Assembly (NCBI GenBank): GCA_019637795.1
Contig: JAHBUY010000004.1
Span: 605,260 to 669,259, forward strand
Reading direction: 5' to 3'
DNA: 64,000 bases
Source: a bacterium
GTDB taxonomy: Bacteria; Desulfobacterota; Binatia; HRBIN30; CADEER01
In this document: positions 41,934 through 50,310 of the stretch, piece after piece
How the letters are laid out: each line of letters starts with the position of its first letter
Position numbering within the stretch: position 1 is the first letter of the stretch
Program-made: the position numbers and the translations under genes
Notes under the pieces: model-generated
Seen by the model: only the letters and a program-made list of their open reading frames with translations
The model's database searches: none
What the model was told of the DNA's origin: nothing

Positions 41934-43046
41934 CTACGCCAGGCGCGGCTTCATGCGCCAGCGGATCAGCAGCATCAGGGCGGTGAACAGGAGGCAGAGG
42001 GCGAGGATCGGCACGGCGACGTCGGCGACGCCGGCGCCGCGCTCGATCACCCGGCGCAGCGAGATCTGGTACCAGCGCAGCGGCAGGAGGAAGCCGACCT
42101 CGCGCACCCCGGGGGGCATGAGCTGGTACGGGAACATGCTGCCGGAGAGCACGAACGACGGCAGGATGAAGAAGACCGAGATGAACACCGCCTGCGCCGA
42201 GGTCGAGGCCAGGGTCGAGACGAAGACGCCGATCGCCAGCGAGGCGAGGACGAACGGCAGGGTGACGATGAGCAGCGCCGGCCAACTGCCGCGCGGCCAG
42301 ATGCCGAACGCGAGGCCCGCGGCGGTCACCGCCAGCAGCAGCACGACGTAGCTGATGACGATGTGCGGCGCGAGCTTGCCGAAGACGATCTCGAGCGCCG
42401 TCGTCGGCTGCGACAGCATGTGCTCGTAGGTGCCGCTCTCGCGCTCGCCGACGATGCCGAGGCTGGTCACCGAGAGGCAGACGTTGGTGAGCAGCATGCC
42501 GGCGAGCGCGGCGAGGAAGAACTCGCGGTCGCGCAGGGTCGGGTTGAAGCGGAAGCGCTGGCGCAGATCGAGCGGCGCCGCCGCCGGCGCCGTCGCGCCG
42601 CGCGGCCGGTAGGCGGCGCCGACCTGGCGGATGATGCCGCCGACGCGCGCGCCGGTGATCGGGTCGGTGCCGTCGAGCAGCACCTGCACCTGGGGCTGGC
42701 CGCGCTCGACGGCGCGGCGGAAGTCGACGGGGATGACGACGAACGCCACGGCGTGGCCGCGGCGCAGCAGCGCCAGGCCGGCGTCGTAGCTGTCGACCGG
42801 CTCGGCGGCGAGGAAGTAGCCGGTCGACTGCACCGCCTCGAGCAGGCCGCGCGAGGCGGCGGTGCGGCTCTGGTCGAGCACCGCCCACGGCACGTGCGCC
42901 GGCTTGTTCGACAGGGCGAAGCCGAACAGCAGCAGCATCATGATCGGCTGCACCAGGACGGCGCCGAGGAAGGCGCGGTCGTGGCGCAGCGCCACCGTCT
43001 CCTTGTAGGCGACGGCGAGCACGTTGGAGAGGAACCGCGCGCTCAT
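41934..43046 (-). CDS. ybhR: ABC-2 type permease, YbhR-like
   Basis: 370 residues. One N-terminal helix (VLVQPIMMLLLFGFALSN), a periplasmic loop of about 150 residues, then five helices ending LCLLFTALMLLIRW. GERESGTYEHMLSQPTTALEIVFGKLAPHIV is the typical ABC-2 coupling segment (G-T-x-E-x-L-x-x-x-P). Its ATG overlaps the previous stop by ATGA (43043-43046). With the next permease it forms the membrane pair of a YbhFSR-like exporter. It is the last gene of the operon. Confidence 0.85.
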   Translation of the reverse strand: MSARFLSNVLAVAYKETVALRHDRAFLGAVLVQPIMMLLLFGFALSNKPAHVPWAVLDQSRTAASRGLLEAVQSTGYFLAAEPVDSYDAGLALLRRGHAVAFVVIPVDFRRAVERGQPQVQVLLDGTDPITGARVGGIIRQVGAAYRPRGATAPAAAPLDLRQRFRFNPTLRDREFFLAALAGMLLTNVCLSVTSLGIVGERESGTYEHMLSQPTTALEIVFGKLAPHIVISYVVLLLAVTAAGLAFGIWPRGSWPALLIVTLPFVLASLAIGVFVSTLASTSAQAVFISVFFILPSFVLSGSMFPYQLMPPGVREVGFLLPLRWYQISLRRVIERGAGVADVAVPILALCLLFTALMLLIRWRMKPRLA

Positions 43047-44167
43047 GCGCGCGCCTCCACGCTGGTCAGCGCCTTGCGCAGCAGCAGGGCGCCGAACAGG
43101 GCCAGCATGGCGATCTCCGGCAGCAGATCGGCGAGCCCCTCGCCGCGCAGGTAGATCGCCCGGCTGATGCGGATGTAATGGGTGGCCGGGAAGATCTCGG
43201 TCAGCCACTGCACCGGCAGCGGCATGTTGCGGATCGGGAAGGCGAAGCCGCTGAGCTGGACGAGCGGGATGCTGGTCAGCACCGTCTTCTGCACCGCCTC
43301 GGCGGCGGTGCCCGAGGTCGCCGAGATGATGAGGCCGAGGGCCAGCGACAGCAGCACGTAGAAGGACGACACGGCGACGAAGAGCAGCGCGCTGCCGTGC
43401 GGCCAGACGCCGAGCAGGAACCCGGCGGCGAGCACCATGAGGACGACGTCGAAGGTGAACACGCCGCCCAGCGGCAGCAGCTTGCCGAGCACGATCTCGA
43501 GCGCCGTCGCCGGCGTCACCTGCAACTGCTCGAAGGTGCCGCCGAGGCGCTCGTTCACCACCGACACGGCGGTGAGCAGGGTGGTGAGGAAGGTGAGGAC
43601 GAAGCCGAAGGTGCCGGCCACCATGTACGGCACGCCGTCGAAGGTCGGATTGAAGAGCGCGCCGACCACGACCTCGACGCCGCCGCGCGCCGCCGCCGGC
43701 GGGCGCGTGGGTCCGCCGAGCGCGGCGACGCTGGCGGCGATGGTGCCGCGCAGCGCCGCCTCGGCGTTGCCGGCGAGGATCGTCTCGGCGCCGTCGTAGA
43801 GGATCTGGATGCGCGCCGCCGCGTCGCCGCGGCCGTCGCGCAGGGCGCGGTCGAAGTCGGGCGGGATGATCACCGCGGCGCTCACCTGGCCGGCGCGGAA
43901 GGCGCGGTCGATGGCGGCGCGCGACGGGTACGGGCGGAGAATGAAATCGCCGGTGGCGGCGATGTCGGACAGCACCCGGCGGCTGGCGCCGCTCTGCGAC
44001 TGGTCGAAGACGCCGAGACCGAGATTCTTGGCCTCGGTGGACAGCGTGAAGCCGAACACCAGCAGCGCCGCCAGCGGCACGGCGATGAGCATGGCGAGGG
44101 TGAACGGGTCGCGCAGCGTCGCCCGCACCTCGCGCAGCATCAGGGTGAGGAGGCGGCGGCGGCTCAT
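43043..44167 (-). CDS. ybhS: ABC-2 type permease, YbhS-like
   Basis: 374 residues with the same topology as its downstream partner: a helix near residue 30 (AMLIAVPLAALLVFGFTLS), a long periplasmic loop, and five C-terminal helices. NERLGGTFEQLQVTPATALEIVLGKLLPLG is the coupling segment, and PLVQLSGFAFPIRNMP precedes the last part. It overlaps both neighbours by 4 nt. The two permeases are about 35% alike by eye in the C-terminal half, as expected for the YbhS/YbhR pair. Confidence 0.85.
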   Translation of the reverse strand: MSRRRLLTLMLREVRATLRDPFTLAMLIAVPLAALLVFGFTLSTEAKNLGLGVFDQSQSGASRRVLSDIAATGDFILRPYPSRAAIDRAFRAGQVSAAVIIPPDFDRALRDGRGDAAARIQILYDGAETILAGNAEAALRGTIAASVAALGGPTRPPAAARGGVEVVVGALFNPTFDGVPYMVAGTFGFVLTFLTTLLTAVSVVNERLGGTFEQLQVTPATALEIVLGKLLPLGGVFTFDVVLMVLAAGFLLGVWPHGSALLFVAVSSFYVLLSLALGLIISATSGTAAEAVQKTVLTSIPLVQLSGFAFPIRNMPLPVQWLTEIFPATHYIRISRAIYLRGEGLADLLPEIAMLALFGALLLRKALTSVEARA

Positions 44168-45099
44168 GCCGGCGCTCCGCGGCCGAGCAGGGCGCGGAAG
44201 ACGTCGGCCATCGACGGCTGCGACACCTGCACCGGCGGCATGCCGTGCGCCCGCAGCACGGCGTCGAGCGCCGCCAGCGCCGGCGCCGTCATCGCGTCGA
44301 TCGCCAGCTCGACGTCGCCGCCGTCGCCGCCGCCGATCGCGAAGCCGGCGGCGCGCAGCGCGGGCGTGGCGGCGGCGAGCGCCGCCGGCGGCGCGGCGAT
44401 GCGGATGCGATAGCCGGGGGAGTAGCGGCGGCGCAGCTCCTCCGGCGCGGCATCGGCGATCAGGCGGCCGGCGTCGATGACGCAGGCCCAGTCGCAGTAG
44501 TCCACCTCCTCGAGGAAGTGGGTGGTGACGAAGACGGTGACGCCGGCGTCGCACTCCTCCTGGATGCGTTCCCAGAAGTTGGCGCGGTTGTGCACGTCGA
44601 CGCCGGCGGTCGGCTCGTCGAGGAACAGCACCCGCGGCTGGTGCAGGATGGCGACGGCCAGGCCGGCGCGCTGGCGAATGCCGGCGGGGAGGTTCTCCGG
44701 CCGCTCGGCCTCGGCCTCGGCGAGGTCGAAGCGTTCGCGCAGCGCCTCCCAGCGCCGTTCGAGGTCGGCGCCGGCGAGGCCGCCGAGGCCGGCGTAGAAC
44801 TCGACGTTCTCGCGCAGCGACAGGCCCTGGTAGAGGCTGACCTTCTGCCCCATGTAGCCGACGTGGTCGCGCACCCGGCGCGGGGTGGCGATGACGTCGA
44901 CGCCGTCGACGGTGATCGCGCCGCCGGTCGGCTCGAGCAGGCCGATGAGCATGCGGATGGTGGTGCTCTTGCCCGACCCGTTGGCGCCGAGGAAGGCGAA
45001 GATGCTGCCGCGCTCGACCGTGAGGTCGAGGGCGTCGACGGCGGTGAAGTCGCCGAAGCGCTTGCTCAGCCCGCGGGCGACGATGATCGGCGCGCTCAC
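44164..45099 (-). CDS. ABC transporter ATPase (YbhF C-terminal-half equivalent)
   Basis: 311 residues from a GTG that overlaps the previous stop (GTGA, 45096-45099). Walker A GANGSGKST, Q-loop GYMGQKVSLY, signature LPAGIRQRAGLA (a variant of LSGGQ), Walker B RVLFLDEPTAGVD, and switch His in VTTHFLEEVDYCD. The extra C-terminal 80 residues match the substrate-loading or regulatory tail found in drug-export ATPases. In E. coli YbhF two ATPase domains are fused in one protein; here they are separate genes overlapping by 4 nt. Confidence 0.92.
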   Translation of the reverse strand: MSAPIIVARGLSKRFGDFTAVDALDLTVERGSIFAFLGANGSGKSTTIRMLIGLLEPTGGAITVDGVDVIATPRRVRDHVGYMGQKVSLYQGLSLRENVEFYAGLGGLAGADLERRWEALRERFDLAEAEAERPENLPAGIRQRAGLAVAILHQPRVLFLDEPTAGVDVHNRANFWERIQEECDAGVTVFVTTHFLEEVDYCDWACVIDAGRLIADAAPEELRRRYSPGYRIRIAAPPAALAAATPALRAAGFAIGGGDGGDVELAIDAMTAPALAALDAVLRAHGMPPVQVSQPSMADVFRALLGRGAPA

Positions 45100-46031
45100 G
45101 CCGTCGCCCCGCGGCGCGCCAGCGCCAGCAGCGTGGTCTCGGTGTCGAGGGCGGCGCGCTCGGCGACGTGCACCGGCGACGGCAGCGCCGCCAGGTCGGC
45201 GAGCACGCGCTCCGCCCCCGGCGTCCGCGGGCCGGGCACCTCGATGCGCGCATAGCGGCCGCTGGCGCGGGCGTCGTCGACGTACGGCAGCGCCCGCGCC
45301 GCCGCCGCGATGGCGCGCGGGTCGTCGCCCCAGGCGCGGTAGAGCTCGATCGCCAGCCCGGCGCGCAGCTCGCGCGGCGTGCCGTTCGCCACCACCCGCC
45401 CGGCATCGAGGTAGACCAGCCGCTCGCAGGCCTCGACCTCCTCGAGGTAGCTGGTGCTGATGAGGATGAGGCTGCGGTCGCGCCGCTCGCGCAGGATGGC
45501 CCAGATGTCGTCGCGCGCCACGACGTCGACCCCGGCGGTCGGCTCGTCGAGCAGCAGCAGCGCCGGGTCGGGCAGCAGCGCGCAACTGATCGCCAGCTTC
45601 TGTTTCATGCCGCCCGACAGCGCCGCCGCCGGCCGCGCCGCGAACGGCGCCAGGCCGGTGCGCGCCAGCAGCGCCTCGGCGCGGGCGGCGAAGACGTCCT
45701 CGGGCAGCCGGTGCAGCCGGGCGGTGAAGCGCAGGTTCTCCGCCACCGACAGCTCGCGCGGCAGGCTGAACGCCTGCGGCACGTAGCCGATCTGCGCCTT
45801 CAGCCCGCGCACCTCGCGGCGCAGATCGACGCCGAGCACGGTCGCCGCGTCGGCCTCGACCTCGAGCAGCCCGGCGAGAGCGCGCAGCAGCGTCGTCTTG
45901 CCCGCCCCGTCGGGCCCGGTGACGCCGACCACCTGCGCGCCGGCGATCGCCAGGTCGACGCCGGCGAGCCCGACGCGGGCGCCGAAGCGCTTGCGCAGGT
46001 TGCGCAGGCTGATGCGTGGGACGTCGTTCAT
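45096..46031 (-). CDS. ABC transporter ATPase (YbhF N-terminal-half equivalent)
   Basis: 311 residues. Walker A GPDGAGKTT, Q-loop GYVPQAFSL, canonical signature LSGGMKQKLAISCAL, Walker B LLLLDEPTAGVD. The switch histidine position reads STSYLEEVEACE, with Tyr for His. That lost H-loop His suggests one of the two ATP sites is degenerate, as is common in heterodimeric exporters. The GPDGAGKTT form is the one seen in the N-terminal half of YbhF-type proteins. It starts 27 nt after the HlyD-like gene. Confidence 0.92.
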   Translation of the reverse strand: MNDVPRISLRNLRKRFGARVGLAGVDLAIAGAQVVGVTGPDGAGKTTLLRALAGLLEVEADAATVLGVDLRREVRGLKAQIGYVPQAFSLPRELSVAENLRFTARLHRLPEDVFAARAEALLARTGLAPFAARPAAALSGGMKQKLAISCALLPDPALLLLDEPTAGVDVVARDDIWAILRERRDRSLILISTSYLEEVEACERLVYLDAGRVVANGTPRELRAGLAIELYRAWGDDPRAIAAAARALPYVDDARASGRYARIEVPGPRTPGAERVLADLAALPSPVHVAERAALDTETTLLALARRGATA

Positions 46032-46058
46032 CGGATCGCCGCGCCGCGCCGCCCCGCG

Positions 46059-47075
46059 TCAGGGCTCGAGATACACGTTGCCCTCGGTGCCCGGCCGGAA
46101 GCGCTCGACGCCCTCGAGGATCCGCACCTTGGCCCGGTACACCTGACCGATGCGGTCGTCGCGGGTCTCGATCTTCTCGGGCGTGAAGTTCGCCTTGTCG
46201 GCGAGGAAGCTGATCTCGCCCGGCACCCGGTGGCCGGGCGTGCTGTCGAGCTCGATCGCCACCCGCTGGCCGATGCGGACGTGGGCGAGATCGGCGACCG
46301 GCACGTAGATCTGCACGTACTGGTCGGTGGGATCGAGCAGCGCCAGCAGCGGCGTGCCCGGCTGCGCCAGCTCGCCGGGCCAGATGAACTGCGTCTCGAC
46401 CCGGGTCGGCACCGGCGGCGCCTGCACCTGGTACTTGTCGTGGGTGACGCGCAGCTCGTCGAGGCGGCGCTCGGCGAGCTCGCGTTGCTGGCGCAGCACC
46501 TCGAGCTGATGGCGGGCGACCGCCACCGTGCCCGCCTCGGCCTCTGCGCGCGCCAGCAGGTCGCGGGCGCGGTCGCGGGTCGCGTTCGCCTGGTCGCGCC
46601 CGGCGCGCGCCTCGTCGAGCAACTGCTGGGTGCTGGCGCCGGTGCCGATCAGCTCGCGCTCGCGGGAAAAGGTCTGCTCCGCCAGGGTGGCGCCGGCCTC
46701 CGCCGTGCGCAGCTCGGCCTGGCGAGCGCTGACGTCCTGCGTCCAGGTCCGCTCGAGGGTCGCGACCTGCTCCTCCTGGCGGCGGATCTCGGCGTCGGTC
46801 ACCCGCAGCCCCTGCTCGCTGGCGGCGATGCTGGCGGCGATGTCGCGGTCGTCGAGGCGGACGATGACGGCGCCGGCCGGCACCTGGTCGCCCTCGGCGA
46901 ACGCGACCTCGAGCACGCGGCCCGGCACCTCGCTGCGGATGACGCGCTCCTCGCCCTCGACGACGCCGGTGTAGTGCGGCGGCCGATGGTCGCGGCGCCA
47001 CACCAGCACGACCGCGGCCGCCACGGCGACCGCGAGCAGCGCGGCGACGAGCACGAAACGGCGGGGCATGTTCAC
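46059..47075 (-). CDS. ybhG: HlyD-family periplasmic adaptor, YbhG-like
   Basis: 338 residues. One N-terminal anchor (FVLVAALLAVAVAAAVVLVW). Biotinyl-lipoyl-like half-motifs HYTGVVEGEERVIRSEVPGR and GDQVPAGAVIVRLDDRDI flank a long coiled-coil hairpin (residues 75-195) rich in Glu/Arg/Ala. After it come the beta-barrel domain (PGELAQPGTPLLALLDP, VRIGQRVAIELDS) and VRILEGVERFRPGTEGNVYL. It links the inner-membrane ABC exporter to the TolC-like channel. The start at 47075 overlaps the preceding stop by ATGA; a second ATG two codons later is possible. Confidence 0.9.
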   Translation of the reverse strand: MNMPRRFVLVAALLAVAVAAAVVLVWRRDHRPPHYTGVVEGEERVIRSEVPGRVLEVAFAEGDQVPAGAVIVRLDDRDIAASIAASEQGLRVTDAEIRRQEEQVATLERTWTQDVSARQAELRTAEAGATLAEQTFSRERELIGTGASTQQLLDEARAGRDQANATRDRARDLLARAEAEAGTVAVARHQLEVLRQQRELAERRLDELRVTHDKYQVQAPPVPTRVETQFIWPGELAQPGTPLLALLDPTDQYVQIYVPVADLAHVRIGQRVAIELDSTPGHRVPGEISFLADKANFTPEKIETRDDRIGQVYRAKVRILEGVERFRPGTEGNVYLEP

Positions 47076-48532
47076 TCCCTTCCCGGGGCGACGAGCGCCT
47101 CGAACGGCTCGCCGGTGAGCTGCTGCACCTCGGCGCGCCGGGTCTGCGCCTGGTACAGCGCGGTGGCGAGCACAGCGCGCTGCTCGGCGAGCAGGCGCTG
47201 CGCGTCGAGCACGTCCTTGCTCTGCGCCCGACCGACCGCGAACATCTGCCGGCGGATGCGCAGGTTCTCCTCCGCCTGGCCGATGGCGGTGGTGGCGGTG
47301 TCGAGCGCGGCCAGGCGCTCCTCGGCGCTGCGCAGGGTCGCGCGCAACGCCTGCTCGAGGGTGCGGAGCTGCGCCTGGAGCTGGACCTGGTTCTCGTCGA
47401 TCGCCAGGCGCGCCGCGGCGATGCGCTCCTCGCGCTGGGTGTCGGTGCCGAGGTCCCAGCGCATGCCGGCGAAGCCGGAGCCGATCTGGTTCGGCTGGAA
47501 CAGGTTCGAGGTCGAGTAGTCCATCGCGCCGCCGGCCTCGAAGCGCGGCAGGCGGCTGCGCTCGAGCGCGCTGAGCTCGGCCTCGAGCTGGCGCTGGCGC
47601 TCGAACAGCGCCGTCAGCAGCGGGTTGTGCTGCTGCGCCTGGCGCAGGGCGTCGTCGACGGCGGGCAGCGCGGGACGGGCGCGCAGGTCGGCGACCGCGG
47701 TGGGCGCGTCGACGTCGACGCCGATGGCGTCGTTGAACGCCCAGCGGGCGCGCTCGACCTCGACGTCCTCGCGCATCCGCCGCTGCTCGGCGTTGCGCAG
47801 CACCACGTCCACCTCGAGCACCTCGTTCTTGGTCACCTGGCCGGCGGCGAAGCGCGCCTGGGCGTCGGCGAGCTGGCGGCGGTAGAGCGCGATGGTCTCG
47901 TCGGTCACCTCGCGCAGGCGCTCGGCGGCGAGCCGGTCGAAGTAGGCGCGGGTCACCGCCAGGTCCTGCTCGAGCTCGACCGCCCAGCGCTGCGCCGCGG
48001 CGCCGCGATAGCCGGCCTGCGCCGCCGCCAGTTGCTGCCGCAGCTCGCCGCTGAGGTCGAGCGGCAGCAGGACCTGCGCGTTGACGGTGCCGGCGTCGCT
48101 GTCGCTGAGCACGACGTCGAAGGACGGCGGCGTCGTCCCCGGCGGGAATACGCCGGGTGGAATCTGCACGTGCGTCGAGCGCACGTCGCTGTACCAGGTG
48201 TAGCGCGCGCCCGCGGTGGTGGTCGGGAACAGCCGGCCGCGCGCCGCCAGCGCCTGGCGGCGGGCGATGCCGACGCGCAGCGCCTCCGCCTGCATGGCGC
48301 GGTTGCCGCCGCGCGCCTCGGCCAGCGCCGCGGCGAGACTGTAGACGGTCGGGCTCGGCGCCGGCGTCGGCGCCGCCAGCGGATCGACGACGCCGGCCTG
48401 CGGCGCCAGGGCGCGCACCGCCTGCCGGCGCCGCGCCGCGCTCCAGCCGCCGTCGCCCTCCGGCCGCCAGACGTCGCGCACCGCCGTGCAGCCGGCGAGC
48501 GCGGCGACCAGCAGCACCCCGCCCGCCCTCAT
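47072..48532 (-). CDS. TolC-family outer-membrane efflux lipoprotein
   Basis: 486 residues. MRAGGVLLVAALAGC is a lipoprotein signal with Cys15. Two copies of the outer-membrane-efflux-protein repeat follow, with long coiled-coil helices such as the RAYFDRLAAERLREVTDETI region, the NLRIRRQMFAVGRAQSKDVL region and the LLAEQRAVLATALYQAQTRR region. The T-K-N-E-V-L-E-V-D turn matches helix-helix equatorial loops. E. coli ybhGFSR has no own channel and presumably uses TolC, so this gene makes the cluster a self-contained tripartite pump. It overlaps the TetR gene stop and the HlyD start by 4 nt each. Confidence 0.9.
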   Translation of the reverse strand: MRAGGVLLVAALAGCTAVRDVWRPEGDGGWSAARRRQAVRALAPQAGVVDPLAAPTPAPSPTVYSLAAALAEARGGNRAMQAEALRVGIARRQALAARGRLFPTTTAGARYTWYSDVRSTHVQIPPGVFPPGTTPPSFDVVLSDSDAGTVNAQVLLPLDLSGELRQQLAAAQAGYRGAAAQRWAVELEQDLAVTRAYFDRLAAERLREVTDETIALYRRQLADAQARFAAGQVTKNEVLEVDVVLRNAEQRRMREDVEVERARWAFNDAIGVDVDAPTAVADLRARPALPAVDDALRQAQQHNPLLTALFERQRQLEAELSALERSRLPRFEAGGAMDYSTSNLFQPNQIGSGFAGMRWDLGTDTQREERIAAARLAIDENQVQLQAQLRTLEQALRATLRSAEERLAALDTATTAIGQAEENLRIRRQMFAVGRAQSKDVLDAQRLLAEQRAVLATALYQAQTRRAEVQQLTGEPFEALVAPGRE

Positions 48533-49215
48533 CGCCGCCCCCCCCGCGCGGGCGCGGGACGCAGGGCCCGCATGCCGCCGAGCGAGAAGGTGGCGATGTG
48601 GTCGGCGATCGCCGCCAGTCCGGCGTGGTCGAGCCGCAGTCCGGGGCTGAGGTGCGGAAAGGCCGGCAACTGCGTGCGGTAGAAGAAGACCTGGCCGACG
48701 ATGCTGAACATGCAGCGCTCGACGGCGTCCCGCGGCAGCGCCGGCTCGAGCCGGGCGATGATCTCCTCGGTCTCGCGCTTCATCGGCTCGATGAACTGGC
48801 GGACGATGTGCGGCAGCGCCGCGCTCGGATCGCACATCTCGCGCAGCATCAGCGTCCCGTGCAGCCCGGGAGGGGGCCCCATCAGCACCTCCAGCATGGC
48901 GGCGATGCGCGCCCGCAGCAGCGCTTCGAGCGCTGCCCGACCGGGCTTCGCGCCGGCCGGGAGCCGCGCCCCGCGCCGTTCCAGGGCCGCGGTGATGGCA
49001 TCGAACTGGGCCCGCAGCACCTCGAGGTACAGGTCGTCCTTCGCCCCGAAGTGGTAGTGCGCCGCCGCCAGGTTGACCCCCGCGCGCTGCGCGATGTCGC
49101 GCGCCGTCGTGCCGTGGAACCCGTGCGCCGCGAACAGCTCGCTCGCCGCCTCGATGACGCGGCGCCTGGTGTCCGGGTGGCGGCCGGCGCGGGGAGATCG
49201 CAGGGTGGCGCTCAT
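48529..49215 (-). CDS. cecR: TetR-family regulator, CecR-like
   Basis: 228 residues. The HTH lies at 18-62 (TRRRVIEAASELFAAHGFHG, TARDIAQRAGVNLAAAHYHF), followed by a CecR/YbiH-type C-terminal domain (GLHGTLMLREMCDPSAALPH and CMFSIVGQVFFYR). Co-location with the exporter genes is the same as E. coli cecR (ybiH) with ybhGFSR, where CecR represses the pump and affects cefoperazone and chloramphenicol sensitivity. It is the first gene of the operon and overlaps the next by ATGA, so autoregulation is expected. An A+T-rich palindrome lies just before the start. Confidence 0.88.
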   Translation of the reverse strand: MSATLRSPRAGRHPDTRRRVIEAASELFAAHGFHGTTARDIAQRAGVNLAAAHYHFGAKDDLYLEVLRAQFDAITAALERRGARLPAGAKPGRAALEALLRARIAAMLEVLMGPPPGLHGTLMLREMCDPSAALPHIVRQFIEPMKRETEEIIARLEPALPRDAVERCMFSIVGQVFFYRTQLPAFPHLSPGLRLDHAGLAAIADHIATFSLGGMRALRPAPARGGRR

Positions 49216-49216
49216 T

Positions 49217-49243
49217 TCGAACAGATGTTTAAAACAGACGTTG
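49217..49243. promoter_or_regulatory. Candidate operator of the exporter operon
   Basis: An A+T-rich island directly before the TetR start reads GAACAGATGTTTAAAACAGA then CGTT. It contains the palindrome TGTTT-A-AAACA (49226-49236) and the direct repeat AACAGAYGTT twice with a 3-bp spacer. There is no ribosome site between it and the ATG, so the message may be leaderless or start further in. Binding by the adjacent TetR protein is inferred. Confidence 0.5.
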
Positions 49244-49308
49244 GAGGGCGGTCAAGGCGATGCCGCCGCGGCGCGCGGGCGCGCCGGTCGCCGGCGGGGC
49301 CGCGGGGC

Positions 49309-50307
49309 TCAGGGCGCCGGCGGGAAGCGGACGTACTCGTCGATGAGCTGCTGGGCGAGCGCGGTGGGCGGGGGCCGGTCGCCGTCGAGGCGGCCGCGCG
49401 CCCGCAGGTCGTCCACCAGGGTGTCGAGGATGGCGTCGAGGGCGAGGTCGTCGCGGTGCTGGCGCCAGGCGTCGCGCTCGCCGGCATCCGCGAAACAGTA
49501 GGCCTTCCAGGACACGGAGAAGCGCAGCTCGTCCCAGGCGTAGCGGGCGACGACGGCGGCGCCGTCGCGGATCGACCAGCGGCCGGCGCCGTCGAACACC
49601 AGGTGCATGCCGGGGCGCAGCGGCGCCATCTCGCCCGCGCAGGCGACGCGATCGACGCCGTGGAACACCGAATCGGTGTCGAGCAGGATGGCGCTGTTGC
49701 GCCGCGCCGGCAGCGCCACCGCCGGCCCCTCGGCGCCGTCCGGATAGAAGACGAAGTCGCCGCCCCGGCAGGCGCTGAACCAGGCGACGCCGGTGACGAT
49801 CGGCATGCGCCAGGCCTCGAACAGGCGCGAGTGGTGCATCACCACCATGAGCCACTGCGGGAAGCGCTTGCGGTTGGCGCCGCGGAATTCCGGCACGTCG
49901 GTGTGGATCGCCAGCTCCTGGCCGGGGACGAGGATGTTGGCGTAGACGATCGCCGGCTCGATCAGCGGCCGCCCGTGCACGGCGCGGGCGGCCGCCAGGA
50001 AGCCCTCGTGATGGAGAAACGGCTCGATGCCGGGCAGGCGGACCTCGTCGCCGTAGGCGTACTCCTCGCGGAAGTAGTTGGTGCGCGCCGCCAGGACGCG
50101 CAGCGGCTCGCGCCGACCGGAGCGGCCGCCGCTGCGGATGAAGTTCATCACCGCGTCGTGGCGCTGCGCCAGTCCCTCGCCGATCTCGGTCGGCGACGCC
50201 TCCTGCGAGTACATGCCGTAGCGGCCGAAGCGTTCGCACAGCCGCACCATCGCGTCGGCCTGCGCCGGCGCGAGCAGCGGATCGAAGCGCTGGTAATGGT
50301 GCGCCAT
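49309..50307 (-). CDS. 2-oxoglutarate/Fe(II) oxygenase-fold protein
   Basis: 332 residues. The metal triad H-x-D...H is present as His135/Asp137 (LAIHTDVPEFRG) and His216 (DSVFHGVDRV), with WFSACRGGDFVFYPDG as the jelly-roll strand that normally follows the first ligands. An Arg for 2-oxoglutarate may be in RRNSAILL or later. The N- and C-terminal extensions are unlike prolyl hydroxylases. It follows an SDR gene by 3 nt on the same strand, so the two probably act on the same compound: hydroxylation and dehydrogenation. Substrate unknown. Confidence 0.72.
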   Translation of the reverse strand: MAHHYQRFDPLLAPAQADAMVRLCERFGRYGMYSQEASPTEIGEGLAQRHDAVMNFIRSGGRSGRREPLRVLAARTNYFREEYAYGDEVRLPGIEPFLHHEGFLAAARAVHGRPLIEPAIVYANILVPGQELAIHTDVPEFRGANRKRFPQWLMVVMHHSRLFEAWRMPIVTGVAWFSACRGGDFVFYPDGAEGPAVALPARRNSAILLDTDSVFHGVDRVACAGEMAPLRPGMHLVFDGAGRWSIRDGAAVVARYAWDELRFSVSWKAYCFADAGERDAWRQHRDDLALDAILDTLVDDLRARGRLDGDRPPPTALAQQLIDEYVRFPPAP

Positions 50308-50310
50308 CGC

